From NCBI GenBank assembly GCA_029582155.1, contig CM055907.1, positions 33,415,983 to 33,479,982 of the forward strand: a stretch of 64,000 bases of DNA. Reading direction: 5' to 3'. Positions 34,137 to 46,270 of the stretch are shown piece by piece (positions within the stretch are counted from its first letter, which is position 1; every line of letters begins with the position of its first letter). The position numbers and the translations under genes were made by a program. Source of the stretch: Panopea generosa (lineage: Eukaryota; Mollusca; Bivalvia; Adapedonta; Hiatellidae). A model generated the notes under the pieces. That model did no database searches and was not told the origin of the DNA. It saw only the letters and a list, made by a program, of their open reading frames with translations.

Positions 34137-36295
34137 ACAAGACGGCCAAGATGGCCCTATATTGCTCACCTGACTGACCTTGAGTCACCCAAGATTATAT
34201 AATACATGTACACTCAAAATTCCAGAAAAACGAGATGAGCAAGAATTTTGATTTGTTTTGAAGATGTAACAGATGCGTATAAGAGTCCAAACTTGGTAGA
34301 GGTCCACCCATGGTAAATGTCAGTGAAATTACATTGAAATCAGGTCAGCAGATTCTGACAAGAAGGCTTTTGAAGTTTTTACTATAGCTGCCTATATAGT
34401 AAACTAGCAACTCACTGTGGCGGTCATGTTTTTTAACAAATCACAATGGCTTGAACAAACTTGGTAAAAGGTCACCTGAGGAACATTTCTGTGAAATTGT
34501 TTAAAATTGATCCCGAGGTTTCTGACAAGAAGATTTTTTAAATTTTTACTATAGCTTATATAGTAAACTAACCCCACCCCCTGGCCGCCATGTTTTTTGA
34601 CGAATCACTACAGTTTGAACAAACTTGGTTGGGTTTCAGGAACATTTCTGTGAAATTATTTTAAAATCAAGCCAGTAGTTTCTGACAAGAAGATTTTTTA
34701 AGTTTTTACTAATTAAACTTGCCCCGCCCCCTGGCGGCCATGTTTTTTGACAAATCAAAATGGCTTGAACAAACTTGGTAGAGGGTCACCAAAGGAACAT
34801 TTCTGTGAAATTATTTTAAAATCGAGCAAGTAGTTTCTGACAAGAAGATTTTTTAAGTTTTTACTAATTAAACTTGCCCTGCCCCCTGGCGGCCATGTTT
34901 TTTTATGAATCAAGATGGCTTGAACAAACTTGGTAGAGGGTCACCCAAGGACAATTTCTGTGAAATTATTTTAAAATCGAGCCAGTAGTTTCTGACAAGA
35001 AGATTTTTTAAGTTTTTACTAATTAAACTTACCCCGCCCCCTGGCGGCCATGTTTTTTGACAAATCAAAATGGCTTGAACAAACTTGGAACAGGGTCACC
35101 CAAGGAACATTTCTTTGAAATTATTTTAAAATCAAGCCAATAGTTTCTGACAAGAAGATTTTTTAAGTTTTTACTAATTAAACTTGCCCCGCCCCCTGGC
35201 GGCCATGTTTTTCGATGAATCAAGATGGCTTGAACAAACTTGGTAGAGGGTCACCCAAAGACCATTTCTGTGAAATTATTTTATAATTGAGCCAGTAGTT
35301 TCTGACAAGAAGATTTTTTAAGTTTTTACTAATTAAACTTGCCCCGCCTCCTGGCGGCCATGTTTTTTGACGAATTAAGATGGTTTGAACAAACTTGGTA
35401 GAGGGTCACCCAAGGAACATTTCTTTGAAATTATTTTAAAATCAAGCCAGTAGTTTCTGACAAGAAAATTTTTTAAGTTTTTACTAACTATACTTGCCCC
35501 GCCCCCTGGCCACCATGTTTTTTGACGAATCAAGATGGCTTGAACAAACTTGGTAGAGGGTCATCCAAGGAACATTTCTGTGAATTTATTTTAAAATCTA
35601 GCCAGTAGTTTCTGACAAGAAGATTTTTTAAGTTTTTACTATAGCTTATATAGTAAACTAACCACACTCCCTGGCCACCATGTTTTTTGACGAATCAAGA
35701 TGGCTTGAACAAACTTGGTAGAGGGTCACCCAAGGAACATTTCTGTGAAATTATTTTAAAATCGAGCCAGTTGTTTCTAACAAGAAGATTTTTTAAGTTT
35801 TTACTATAGCTTATATAGTAAACTAACCCCACCCCTGTCCGCCATTTTTTTTGATGAATCAAGATAGGTTAAACAAACTTGTTAGAGGGTCACCCAAGGA
35901 ACATTTCTGAGAAATGATTTTAAAATTGAGCCAGTAGTTTCTGACAAGAAGATTTTTTAAGTTTTTACTATAGCTTATATAGTAAACTAACCCCACCCCC
36001 TGGCTGCCATGTTTTTCGACGAATCAAGATGGGTTGAACAACTTGGTAGAGGGTCACCCAAGGAACATTTCTGTGAAATTATTTAAAAATCGAGTCAGTA
36101 GTTTCTGACAAGAAGATTTTTTAAGTTTTTACTATAGCTTATATAGTAAACTAACCCCACCCCCTGGCTGCCATGTTTTTTGATGAATCAAGATGGGTTA
36201 AACAAACTTGGAACAGGGTCACCCGAGGAACATTTCTGTGAAATTATTTTAAAATCGAGCCAGTAGTTTCTGAGATAATGGACCATGGACGAAAG
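34137..36295 (+). mobile_element. Family B mobile element (CGGCC-AAGAT-GGCC head) with about 14 internal 152-bp repeats
   Basis: The head reads ACAAGACGGCCAAGATGGCC. The internal unit of about 150 bp includes GAACAAACTTGGTAGAGGGT, CACCCAAGGAACATTTCTGT, GCCAGTAGTTTCTGACAAGA and CCCTGGCGGCCATGTTTTTT. Two subtypes alternate in blocks, one with TACTAATTAAACTTGCCCCG and the other with ATAGCTTATATAGTAAACTA. No protein frame is present. Confidence 0.85.
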
Positions 36296-36673
36296 CAATG
36301 CTCCAATGTATTTCCTTCATGAATGGTTTCCAGGACATGGACACACATCATGGATGCTGATCATACATCATGGACAAATGGAATAGCAGCTTTATTCAGA
36401 AATTGTAAGCCTTAAATACTCCAAATAGTAACAGTTGTAGAAGCAGTACAGAGTGTTGTTGTTTTTGAGGGGCATCAAGGTGAGCTGTGGATCAAACACT
36501 CTGGAGCCAACACTTGATATGCAAGGAATACCTGTAGTTACATGTGTTCGTGTAAATCTCAACTTCTCTCCCTTTAAAGGGACATAACAGCAATTTTCAT
36601 AAAGTTTTACTTCACTTTTTTTCTAAAAAATATCTTCATAATACAAATTATATGAAATTTATACTAATTTATT

Positions 36674-36852
36674 TTAGCTCGATTGCGATGAAAGCTCAGA
36701 GCTTATATGAACTGCTCTCGAATCCGTTTCCTGTGTAGAACCAATACTGAGTGTTGTTTTATGAGAGGCATTGGGTCAACGGGGGGGGGAACAAACCCGC
36801 AACCTTTGGCGTGAGCAGCCAACACTCTATCCATTGGACTACCGCCCCCCCC
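36674..36852 (-). mobile_element. tRNA-derived SINE, family S3, minus orientation
   Basis: The minus-strand head reads GGGCGGTAGTCCAATGGATA then GAGTGTTGGCTGCTCACGCC, with GGTTGCGGGTTTGTTCCCCC as the B-box. The body ends with CAATCGAGCTAAAATAAATT. An inverted copy lies at 37897. Confidence 0.8.
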
Positions 36853-37896
36853 TCTTAAAAAACAAACTTTAGTATATGTGTAATTTAAGACCCTTAACAT
36901 TGTTTCTATTTTTGAAAAAGTCAGGCCATCCTTTAAAAATATATTGTTTGCCGTGCTCCTACCTACTCATTAAAACTTGAAGATACCCAAACTTTTTTAT
37001 TGACTTCCAAAGTGTTATTTTTTTTTTTCATGATTTCTGTCGATTTTTCTTTAAGATGACTACAAAATTTGACAACAACTAGAAATGCATCCATGGGACA
37101 CAGATGCCCCAGCTTTGTAACTACAGTGTAGATATCAATAAAGCCAAATATCAAGTTTCATCAAAATCGGTCCATCAATAAAGATTTTAGAGGCCCAAAA
37201 CCATCAGTCAATCAGAGTCCAGATCACCTAATTAATATGTGCCAATTCCATCCATTGTCGACCTGGCTCTTGTTGATATAAAGCCAAATATAAATTTTCA
37301 TCAAAATCGGTCCATAAATAAAGACTTTAGAGGTTGGAAACATCAGCCAATCAGAGCCCAGAACACCTAATTAAGATGCAGGGATTTTGATGAATATCGA
37401 ACTCGAGCTGTAGTTTATCACCATACATCTTTCTACCAAATATGAATTTAATCCATCCAATCCTTCAAGAGATATTGAGCGGAAACCAATTTCTTGACAT
37501 TTGTCAATAATCTAAGTCCAAAAAGGGGCATAACTCCATCAAAAATTATCAGACCTAAATGAAATACAAACCTAACCTGTAAAACCTCAATGTGAAGTCA
37601 CTACCAAATTTGGTTTAATTCTGTTCATTAAAACTAAAGATATAAGTCGGAAACCATTTTCACACATACGGCATGTATGGACATCGGTAATACTATAATG
37701 CTCCCCCCCCCCCCCCCCCCCCCCCACTCATTGAAAAAAGAAGGGGCATAAAAAATAAATAGCTACCTACCAGCACAAAAAATACTGGGTCGGAGCACAG
37801 CAAACAAATTTTTTTTTAAGGATGGCCTCATAACCACAGTGGTGGACCCGCGAGACCTAGACACATGGCAATGGATGCCCTACCTCATACTGATTT
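36853..37896. repeat. Old dispersed repeats, including a C-run and tandem AATCGGTCCATAAATAAAG copies
   Basis: AAGCCAAATAT plus TCATCAAAATCGGTCCAT, and AGTCAATCAGAGTCCAGA, recur at about 37140 and 37280. Then come a GGGGCATAACTCCATCAAAA element and a run of about 25 C at 37702-37725. The latter may mark a tail like family F's GGGGAGCATAAAA read with a C expansion. No gene is seen. Confidence 0.55.
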
Positions 37897-38093
37897 AAGC
37901 GTGGTGGTAATGTAATGGATAGAATGTTGGCTGCTCACATCAGAGGTTGTGGGTTCGATACCCTGATCGACTGATGCCTCTCATAAAACAACACTCAGTA
38001 CTGGTTCTACCCAGGAAGCAGACTCAAGAGTGGTTCATATAGCTCTGAGCTTTCATTGCAATCAAGCTAAAATAAATTAGTATAAACTATACT
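37897..38093 (+). mobile_element. tRNA-derived SINE, family S3, plus orientation
   Basis: AATGGATAGAATGTTGGCTG, GGTTGTGGGTTCGATACCCT (B-box), GAAGCAGACTCAAGAGTGGT and AATCAAGCTAAAATAAATTA align with the inverted copy at 36674. It ends 50 nt left of the anosmin exon donor. Confidence 0.8.
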
Positions 38094-38142
38094 GATTTAC
38101 CACCACTGAGCTACTATTATAACTTATGCTAAGTATGCTCAC

Positions 38143-38214
38143 CTCAAAACAGCGGCTATGATGCCTACATCTATCCAACATCTTGTATTTCCTGTGATTA
38201 TTTCTGTCAGTACC
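38143..38214 (-). CDS. ANOS1: Anosmin-1 exon: cysteine-rich region, first part
   Basis: This 72-nt exon (24 codons, phase 0 at both ends) has a TTTCAG acceptor and a GAG/GTGAGC donor. Its end reads DRCRHHSRCFE. Joined to the next exon, the cysteines are spaced C-x5-C-x2-C-x3-C, the spacing found in the cysteine-rich region of vertebrate anosmin-1. This region precedes the WAP domain and is disulfide bonded in the extracellular protein. The first half of the exon is lysine- and arginine-rich and not obviously conserved. The exon was too short to stand out as an open frame and was found by its cysteine pattern and splice sites. It lies just right of a pair of inverted SINEs. Confidence 0.8.
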
Positions 38215-38579
38215 CTGAAAGTAAGCAAATATAAAAATTATAATCATTATAAATGCAATTAATGTAACAATTTTTATTGTTCAAACAATTAATTTGCTGT
38301 GTCTTCTATCCTTATAGAAATGAATTCCATGATATCATATCACAAAGCAAAGCAAGCTAGCAATGCATACCAGAACAATTTACAAACTGCAATCACAGTA
38401 AATAGAAATGCTATGCCATATTATAACATTTACTAATTAATAAATGATACATATATGTGCATGGAAGCAATTATACATGCATATGAGGAAAGGGCACATG
38501 TTTTGATTAATTCCCCGGTACACAATTATTAACAAAGAATAAATGACTACGGCAATACAGTATCCTAGAAACATTATAG

Positions 38580-38860
38580 TTGTTGTTGTAGTTGTATGGT
38601 GTTTAGTGTTGCTTTCAACAATTTCTCAGTCATATCGAGATGGTGTCTACTTGAGCCGCAGACACATGGTATGATACCCCACCCAGTCACATTATACTGA
38701 CACCAGGCTGACCAGACCTAGAACTGTCCTCTACATGCTAAGCGTCAAGGGAGGAAGCTTCTAGTACCATTTTTAAAGTCTTTGGTATGACCCGCCGGGG
38801 AACGAACCCACAACCTTCTGCATGCGATGCGAATGCTCTACCACTAGACCATGCTGGAGT
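38580..38860 (-). mobile_element. tRNA-derived SINE, family S2, with perfect 15-bp target duplication
   Basis: On the minus strand the head CATGGTCTAGTGGTAGAGCA and B-box region GGTTGTGGGTTCGTTCCCCG are tRNA-like. The body ends AAAGCAACACTAAACACCAT followed by (ACAACA)n. CTAGAAACATTATAG is present directly on both sides (38565-38579 and 38861-38875). The element is 281 bp. Confidence 0.93.
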
Positions 38861-38875
38861 CTAGAAACATTATAG

Positions 38876-39789
38876 AAAACACAAAAACCTTAACAGTATA
38901 GGCTAACACATTATCCATAGAGTTCAAGGTCATTGAGAGTAATAAAGTCACATGATATTGAGTAGTAGTACTCATTAAACACAACAATGGACAAAGTTTG
39001 GTTGCTTTGATCAAACACTAACACTCAACAGGTCTAAACAAAGACTAAATAGTCTGCAGGCTATAGTTAATACTATTACATTGTATTATATATTTAATAT
39101 AATAATTAATAGTAATAGGGCCATATGCAAGTTTATCCAAATTTAGAATACATGATGGTAAGCTGTGATGTGATCATCAATACCAAATCTTTATTCCCCC
39201 TGCCAAGATCAAAGATTACAATGACCTGTTTTGCTCCACTTGCCACCTTTCTAGTGTGCCCCCCAAACCGCAAAACAAGGCCAATTAAGTATTAAGTATT
39301 TAAAATTTCACATTTTCTACCAAAACCTCTGACACATCTGTCATCTGAACCACAAGTATTATTTGGAGCAGTGTATACATAGAGATCTTCCATTTGCACT
39401 TAGATGAAATCTAAAGATGACAGGAGAAACTGTCCTCGGGTTTTATTCTCCAACTAAGTCTGAAATATCCTAAATCATTGCAAATCATGTACAGTAAGCC
39501 CTGATAAAACATGTTCCATTAAACACAAACAAATGTAGGGGGTCAGTTTGTTATCCCTGATAACTAGGGCACTGACCTTTTCAACTGTAAATGCACAAAT
39601 TTATAGCAAAACTGCCATTATCACAGTGATTTTATTTGCAAGAGTGTAACCCTTTAGTTAAACTTTATTAAATTACAAAACAACTTTACTTGAAGCCAAA
39701 TACTGTCATTATCGTAACCCATTTAAACCCATTATAACATTTCAACTGAAAATCAGACTATTGTTTTAATGGTTGTTGAACACCACATG
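38876..39789. other. Unique-looking sequence, nothing recognised
   Basis: AT-rich, with no gene structure recognised on either strand. It lies upstream of the first anosmin exon found, so an unseen 5' exon is possible. Confidence 0.4.
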
Positions 39790-40190
39790 TTATACAATTA
39801 TGAGTTTTATCGGTGATGGAAGACTTCTGAATGAAATAAAGTAAAACCACAGTTCTTCTGTATTTGACTAAGCTTTTTCACAAGCAATATTTGTGCTGAA
39901 TTCGGCTAGAACCCACAACTTCAGTGATGAGTGGTAAATGATCTTGAGACAGCACCTCCAAGACCACAGCACCTCCAAGACCACATCTAGACCAAAAGTA
40001 GAGTGGTCTTTTTGTTTTGTTCTTTACTATTTATCATCATTTTTTGCTGTCAAAGGCTTAGTGAACAGACGATCAGTTGTCCTCACCACTTTTCCTGGGA
40101 TCCTGTAAGTTTAACCAGTACTCTAACACAGCTATCTCAAACGACCAGTTAACCTAACCACTCTTTCCTGGGATCCTTGTTGCCAGTACA
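39790..40190 (-). mobile_element. Degenerate S4 SINE followed by a partial, internally duplicated S1 SINE
   Basis: The stretch 39790-39990 matches the S4 copies (CACAACTTCAGTGATGAGT, ATCTTGAGACAGCACCTC). In 40020-40190 the S1 body is on the minus strand. The phrase ACGATCAGTT or ACGACCAGTT, CCTAACCACTCTTTCCTGGG and its neighbour appears twice. Confidence 0.6.
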
Positions 40191-41330
40191 TGTACCAGAA
40201 ATATAAAAACAGATGGAAGAAAAAATAGTAAAAAGTGGGAGGGTTGCAAATCTTCTATATCTTGTTTTCATTGAGTAATATGCCAAATGAAAGCTGAACT
40301 GGCTGTATGCATTGTAAATAATCTAAAGCACTTTACATCCATGATTTATAGCTAGCACTGAAGTATTTATAACATACCCACTGCCTTATATAAATACAGA
40401 TTATTCTCACCCAGTCTTAATACAACACAGCAGACACATAAACCCATTTATGTATAGAAGCCCTGGTGACACATAAACCTGCCAAATGCATGACAAGTCA
40501 TTTTATTTCATAATTAGTGAATAACATTTTTTACTTTTTGGGTCAAATAAAACTATCAGGTGGGGGTCTAAATATTGCAAAATCTGAAAACCAGCCAAAT
40601 CATACAGGGTCAGAGTTGTCTTACTTCATTTCATTCATAATTACGCACTCCATGGCAATGTTTCATATTAGCTGAAAAAGAAAATATATTTAAAAAAAAA
40701 AAAACTTTGCCAATAGAAAGAAAATTATTTTCTTTTCACTTCATAGTTTGAGAGATAATCCTTTCAAATTGAAAATAAAGAAGATTTTTTCACAAAATAC
40801 AATGTAATTTCATAGCTATATTGTTCAAAATAAATCTTCCATATACCAACACGTATTATCATTTGTGTTAAATTCAAATGATCCCCACCTCAAATATAGA
40901 TTTAAATTTTATCATTTTTGAGTGCCTCATTCTTATACTTTTCTGAATGACAGTTACTTTTACAAACTTTAGCTAACATACAGCACCGAATGAATAAACC
41001 ATCTTGAAAGGTTTAAAAATCTAAAATTCATGTTGGAGATAAAGTTAGCCACCCGATCTGTCAAAACAATGATTTAGAAAATACTAAAACTGACAATAAT
41101 CTCAATTTGGATACTGGGTGTTGACAATCACTTATCAGGCTCCCCCACCCATCCCCACCTATTGGGGGATTTTAAATGTGTGTGTGGGGGGGGGGGGGGG
41201 ATTTTGATAGAATTTTGATATAATATTCCCCCCCCCTCCAAATTATATTTTATAAAAATGAACACAACTACTTATTATGATAAAGAAAGCATAAAACTTG
41301 CATTTATGATGAAGCAAACTTAAAAAAACA
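40191..41330. other. AT-rich sequence with G-run and C-run, nothing recognised
   Basis: G-run at about 41187-41200 and C-run at about 41230-41237. No gene or repeat family is clear. Confidence 0.45.
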
Positions 41331-42396
41331 ACAAGAGTTGTCAGAAGACAACAAAGCTTGCGGATGGGATAAAACTCACCACCAATGCAAAGCTTGAGAT
41401 TGGAGGCAAACACCAAAACTTAAACGTATCCAAACGCAAAAGTTTAACCTGGGTGTCTACAGACGAAAAATTAAGTCTTAAATGTCCATAACTCTGCCAA
41501 AATGCAACCCAGAGTTATGGTTCTTGTCTCTGTGTGTTTCAATGATGATGGAGTCTCAACACACATGCGAAGTTTCATTCATATCCAATGAGTGGTTGCA
41601 TAGATATCTTACATGATAAAAAACTTTAACCTGAAAAATTAAGTAAAAAAAGGGCCATAACTGTGCCAAAATGCAACCCAAAGTTATGGTTCTTGTCTCT
41701 GTGTGTTTCAATGATGATGGTGAACACACATGCAAAGTTTCATTCATATCCAATGAGTGGTTGCATAGATATTTTACCTGATAAAAAACTTGAACCTGAA
41801 AAATTAAGTAAAAAAAGGGCCATTTCTGTGCCAAAATGCAACCCTGAGTTATGGTTCTTGTCTGTGTGTGTTCCATTGATGATAGTGAACACACATGTGA
41901 AGGTTCATTCACATCCAATGAGTGGTTGCATAAATATCTTAAACTTAAACACAACTAAACTCAAAGTTTACCCTGGGTGTCTAAGTCCAAAAAGGGCCAT
42001 AACTGTGCCAAAAAGTAATCCAAAGTTATGGTTCTTGTCTCTGTGTGTTCCATTGATGATGGTGAACACACATGTGAAGTTTCATTCACATCCAATGAGT
42101 GGTTGCATAGATATCTTAAACTTAAACGCAACTAAATGCACAGTTTAACCTTGGTGTCTAAGTTCAAAAAGGACCATACTTGTGCCAAAATGCAATCTAG
42201 AGTTATGGTTCTTATCTCTGTGTGTTCCATTGATGATGGTTAACACACATGCAAAGTTTCATTGACATCCAATGAGTGGTTGAATAGATAACTGAAACTT
42301 AAACGCAAAAGTTTAACCTGGGTGTCTACAGATGACGCCGATGCCGGGGTCATGACAATAGCTCTCCTTTGACATTGTCCCGGCGAGCTAATAAAA
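41331..42396 (+). mobile_element. Family C mobile element (GTTGTC-AGAA-GACAAC head) with six internal repeats of about 140-165 bp
   Basis: The head ACAAGAGTTGTCAGAAGACA extends to ACAAAGCTTG. The internal unit contains GGGCCATAACTGTGCCAAAA, GTTATGGTTCTTGTCTCTGT, GATGATGGTGAACACACATG and ATCCAATGAGTGGTTGCATA. The tail is GACGCCGATGCCGGGGTCAT, then ATAGCTCTCC and GGCGAGCTAATAAAA. It is non-coding. Confidence 0.85.
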
Positions 42397-42623
42397 GAGG
42401 GGAGTGAAAATATTATGGCCATTATATTTCCACTCCCTCCCACTTGTCCTATTTTCCCCAACTTCAGTTTTAAATTATTATATTCAATAGTATGACTTAA
42501 ATGCTTTATCAGACAAAAAAATATATTTACTTTATTGAAAAAATTTACTCTGATGAGGAAAGAGGGGCTGGTGAAAATATTATAGGCAGTAAATGAAGAT
42601 GAACTATCATACCAATCATCCTG

Positions 42624-45600
42624 TACTGGAACACCTGTACTGGGGTGTCACCATGTACTGGTACACCTGTACTGGGGTGTCATTATGTACTAGTACACCT
42701 GTACTGGGGTGTCACTATGTACTAGTACACCTGTACTGGGGTGTCACCATGTACTGGTACACCTGTACTGGGGTGTCATCATGTACTGGTACATCTGTTC
42801 TTTGGTGTCACCATGTACTGGCACACATGTACTGAGGTGTCACCTGATACACACGTCATGTTCTGTGGTGTCACCCTGTATTTCTACACCTGTTCTGTGG
42901 TGTCATTCTGTATTTCTACATTTGTACTGGAGTGTCACCCTGTATTTGTACACCTGTCCTGGGTTACCACCCTATATTTGTACACCTATACTGGGGTGTC
43001 ACCCTGTATTTGTTCACCTGTACTGGGGTACCACCCTGTATTTGTACACCTATACTGGGTTGTCACCCTGCACTTGTACACCTATACTGTGGTGTCATCC
43101 TGTATTTGTACACCTATACTAGGGTGTCACCCTGCACTTGTACACCTATACTGGGGTGTCACCCTGTATTTGTACACCTATACTGGGGTGTCACTCTGTA
43201 TTTGTACACCTATACTGGGGTGCCATCCTACACTTGTACACCTATACTGGGTTCTCACCCTGTGTTTGTACACCTATACTGGGGTGTCACTCTGTATTTG
43301 TACACCTATACTGGGGTGTCACCCTACACTTGTACACCTATACTGGGTTCTCACCCTGTGTTTGTACACCTATACTGGAGTGTCTTACCCTACACTTGTA
43401 CACCTATACTGGGATGTCACCCTGTATTTGTACGCCTGCACTGGGGTGTCACCCTGTATTTGTACACCTATACTGGGGTGTCACCCTGTATTTGTACACC
43501 TATACTGGGGTGTCACCCTGTATTTTTACATCTATACTGGGGTGTTAACCTGTATTTGTACACCTATACTGGGGTGTCACCCTGCACTTGTACACCTATA
43601 CTGGGGTGTCACCCTGTATTTGTATGCCTGCACTGGGGTGTCTACCTGTATTTGTACACCTATACTGGGGTGTCACCCTGTCTCTGTACACCTGTACTGG
43701 GGTGTCATCCTGTATTTGTACACCTATACTTGGGTGTCACTCTGTCTCTGTACATCTATACTGGGTTGTCACCCTGAATTTGTACACCTATACTTGGGTG
43801 TCACCCTGTCTCTGTACACCTATACTGGGTTGTCACCCTGAATTTGTACACCTGTACAGGGGTGTCATCCTGTATTTGTACACTTATACTGGGGTTTCGC
43901 CCTGTATTTGTACACCTATAATGGGGTGTCACCCTGTATTTGTACACCTATACTGGGGTTTCACCCTGTATTTGTACACCTGTACTGGGGTGTCACCCTG
44001 TATTTTTACATCTATACTGGGGTGTTAACCTGTATTTGTACACCTATACTGGGGTGTTACCCTGCACTTGTACACCTATACTGGGGTGTTATCCTGCTCT
44101 TGTACACCTATACTGGGGTGTTACCCTGCACTTGTACACCTATACTGGGGTGTTACCCTGTATTTGTACACCTGTACTGGGTTATCACCCTGCACTTGTA
44201 CACCTATACTGGGTTCTCACCCTGTGTTTGTACACCTATACAGCGGTGTCACCCTGTATTTGTACACCTATACAGGGGTGTCACTCTGTATTTGTACACC
44301 TATACTGGGGTGTCACCCTACACTTGTACACCTATACTGGGTTCTCACCCTGTGTTTGTACACCTATACTGGGGTGTCACTCTGTATTTGTACACCTTTA
44401 CTGGGGTGTCACCCTGTATTTTTACATCTATACTGGGGTGTTAACCTGTATTTGTACACGTATACTGGGGTGTTACCCTGCACTTGTACACCTATACTGG
44501 GGTGTTATCCTGCACTTGTACACCTATACTGGGGTGTTACCCTGCACTTGTACACCTATACTGTGGTGTCACCCTGTATCTGTACACCTATATTGGGGTG
44601 TTACCTTGCACTTATACACCTATACTGGGGTGTCACTCTGTATTTGTACACCTATACTGGGGTGTTACCCTGTATTTGTACACCTATACTGTGGTGTCAC
44701 CCTGTATCTGTACACCTATATTGGGGTGTTACCTTGCACTTATACACCTATACTGGGGTGTCACTCTGTATTTGTACACCTATACTGGGGTGTTACCCTG
44801 TATTTGTACACCTATACTGTGGTGTCACCCTGTATTTGTACACCTATATTGGGGTGTTACCTTGCACTTATACACCTATACTGGGGTGTCACTCTGTATT
44901 TGTACACCTATACTGGGGTGTTACCCTGTGTTTGTACACCTATACTGGGGTGTTACCCTGTATTTGTACACCTATACTGGGGTGTTACCCTGTATTTGTA
45001 CACCTATACTGGGGTGTCACCCTACACTTGTACACCTATACTGGGTTCTCACCCTGTGTTTGTACACCTATACTGGGGTGTTACCCTGTATTTTTACACC
45101 TGTACTGGGTTGTCACCCTACACTTGTACACCTATACTGGGTTCTCACCCTGTGTTTGTACATCTATACAGGGGTGTCACTCTGTATTTGTACACCTATA
45201 CTGGGGTGTCACCCTACACTTGTACAACTATACTGGGTTCTCACCCTGTGTTTGTACACCTATACTGGGGTGTCACCCTGTGTTTGTACACCTAAACTGG
45301 GGTGTCACTCTGTATTTGTACACCTTTACTGGGGTGTCACCCTACACTTGTACACCTATACTGGGGTGTCACCCTGTATTTGTATACATATACTTGGGTG
45401 TAACCTGTGTTTGTACACCTATACTGTGGTGTCACCCTGTGTTTGTACACCTATACTGGGGTGTCACTCTGTATTTGTACACCTTTACTGGGGTGTCACC
45501 CTACACTTGTACACCTATACTGGGGTGTCACCCTGTATTTGTACACCTGTACTGGGTTATCACCCTGCACTTGTACACCTATACTGGGTTCTCACCCTGT

Positions 45601-46270
45601 GTTTGTACACCTATACTGGGGTGTCACTCTGTATTTGTACACCTATACTGGGGTGTCACCCTACACTTGTACACCTATACTGGGTTCTCACCCTGTGTTT
45701 GTACACCTATACTGGGGTGTCACTCTGTATTTGGACACCTTTATTGGGGTGCCACCCTACACTTGTACACCTATACTGGGGTGTCACCCTGTATTTGTAT
45801 ACATATACTTGGGTGTAACCTGTGTTTGTACACCTATACTGGGGTGTCACCCTGTGTTTGTACACCTATACTGGGGTGTCACCCTGTATTTGTACACCTA
45901 TACTGGGTTTTCACCCTGCACTTGTACACCTATACTGGGGTGTCACCCTGTGTTTGTACACCTATACTGGGGTGTCACCCTGTATTTGTACACCTATACT
46001 GGGTTTTCACCCTGCACTTGTACACCTATACTGGGGTGTCACCCTGTATTTGTACACCTATACAGGGTTTTCACCCTGCACTTGTACACCTATACTGGGG
46101 TGTCACCCTGTGTTTGTACACCTATACTGGGGTGTCACCCTGTATTTGTACACCTATACTGGGTTGTCACCCTGCACTTGTACACCTGTACTGGGGTGTC
46201 ACCCTGTATTTGTACACCTATACTGGGGTGTCACCCTGTATGTGTACACCTATACTGGGGTGTCACCCAG
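42624..46270. repeat. Minisatellite, 32-bp unit, about 114 copies, plus strand open in all three frames
   Basis: The unit contains TACACCTATACTGGGGTGTC and ACCCTGTATTTG. Because 32 is not a multiple of three, any frame passes through all three readings of the unit, and none contains a stop, giving frames up to 752 codons. Left units use CTGTACTGGGGTGTCA with TGTACTGG; right units are more uniform. GGGTG-T-CACCC in each unit can form a hairpin. There is no splice or promoter context, so I do not call it a gene. Confidence 0.95.

Larger units (their letters stand above)
1..38214 (-). other. ANOS1: Anosmin-1 homologue gene, partial span (both ends incomplete)
   Basis: This is the span of the minus-strand gene whose exons are listed separately. 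Anosmin-1 is a secreted, heparan-sulfate-binding matrix protein with a cysteine-rich region, one WAP domain and several fibronectin-III domains; in vertebrates and nematodes it guides neuron migration and axon branching. The exons occur here in exactly that order. Intron phases run 0, 0, 1, 0, 1 through the six firm exons and match at every join. The introns are about 16.3, 11.1, 1.8, 3.1 and 3.4 kb and are packed with minisatellites and mobile elements. The 5' exons (signal peptide and first cysteines), the middle of FN3-2 and all later FN3 domains were not identified. Confidence 0.9.

Noticed and set aside
37702..37725. C-run (with G-runs at 27386 and 41187) as regulatory G-quadruplexes
   Set aside because: Homopolymer runs inside or next to old repeats, without other regulatory evidence. 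Lengths may also be affected by sequencing.
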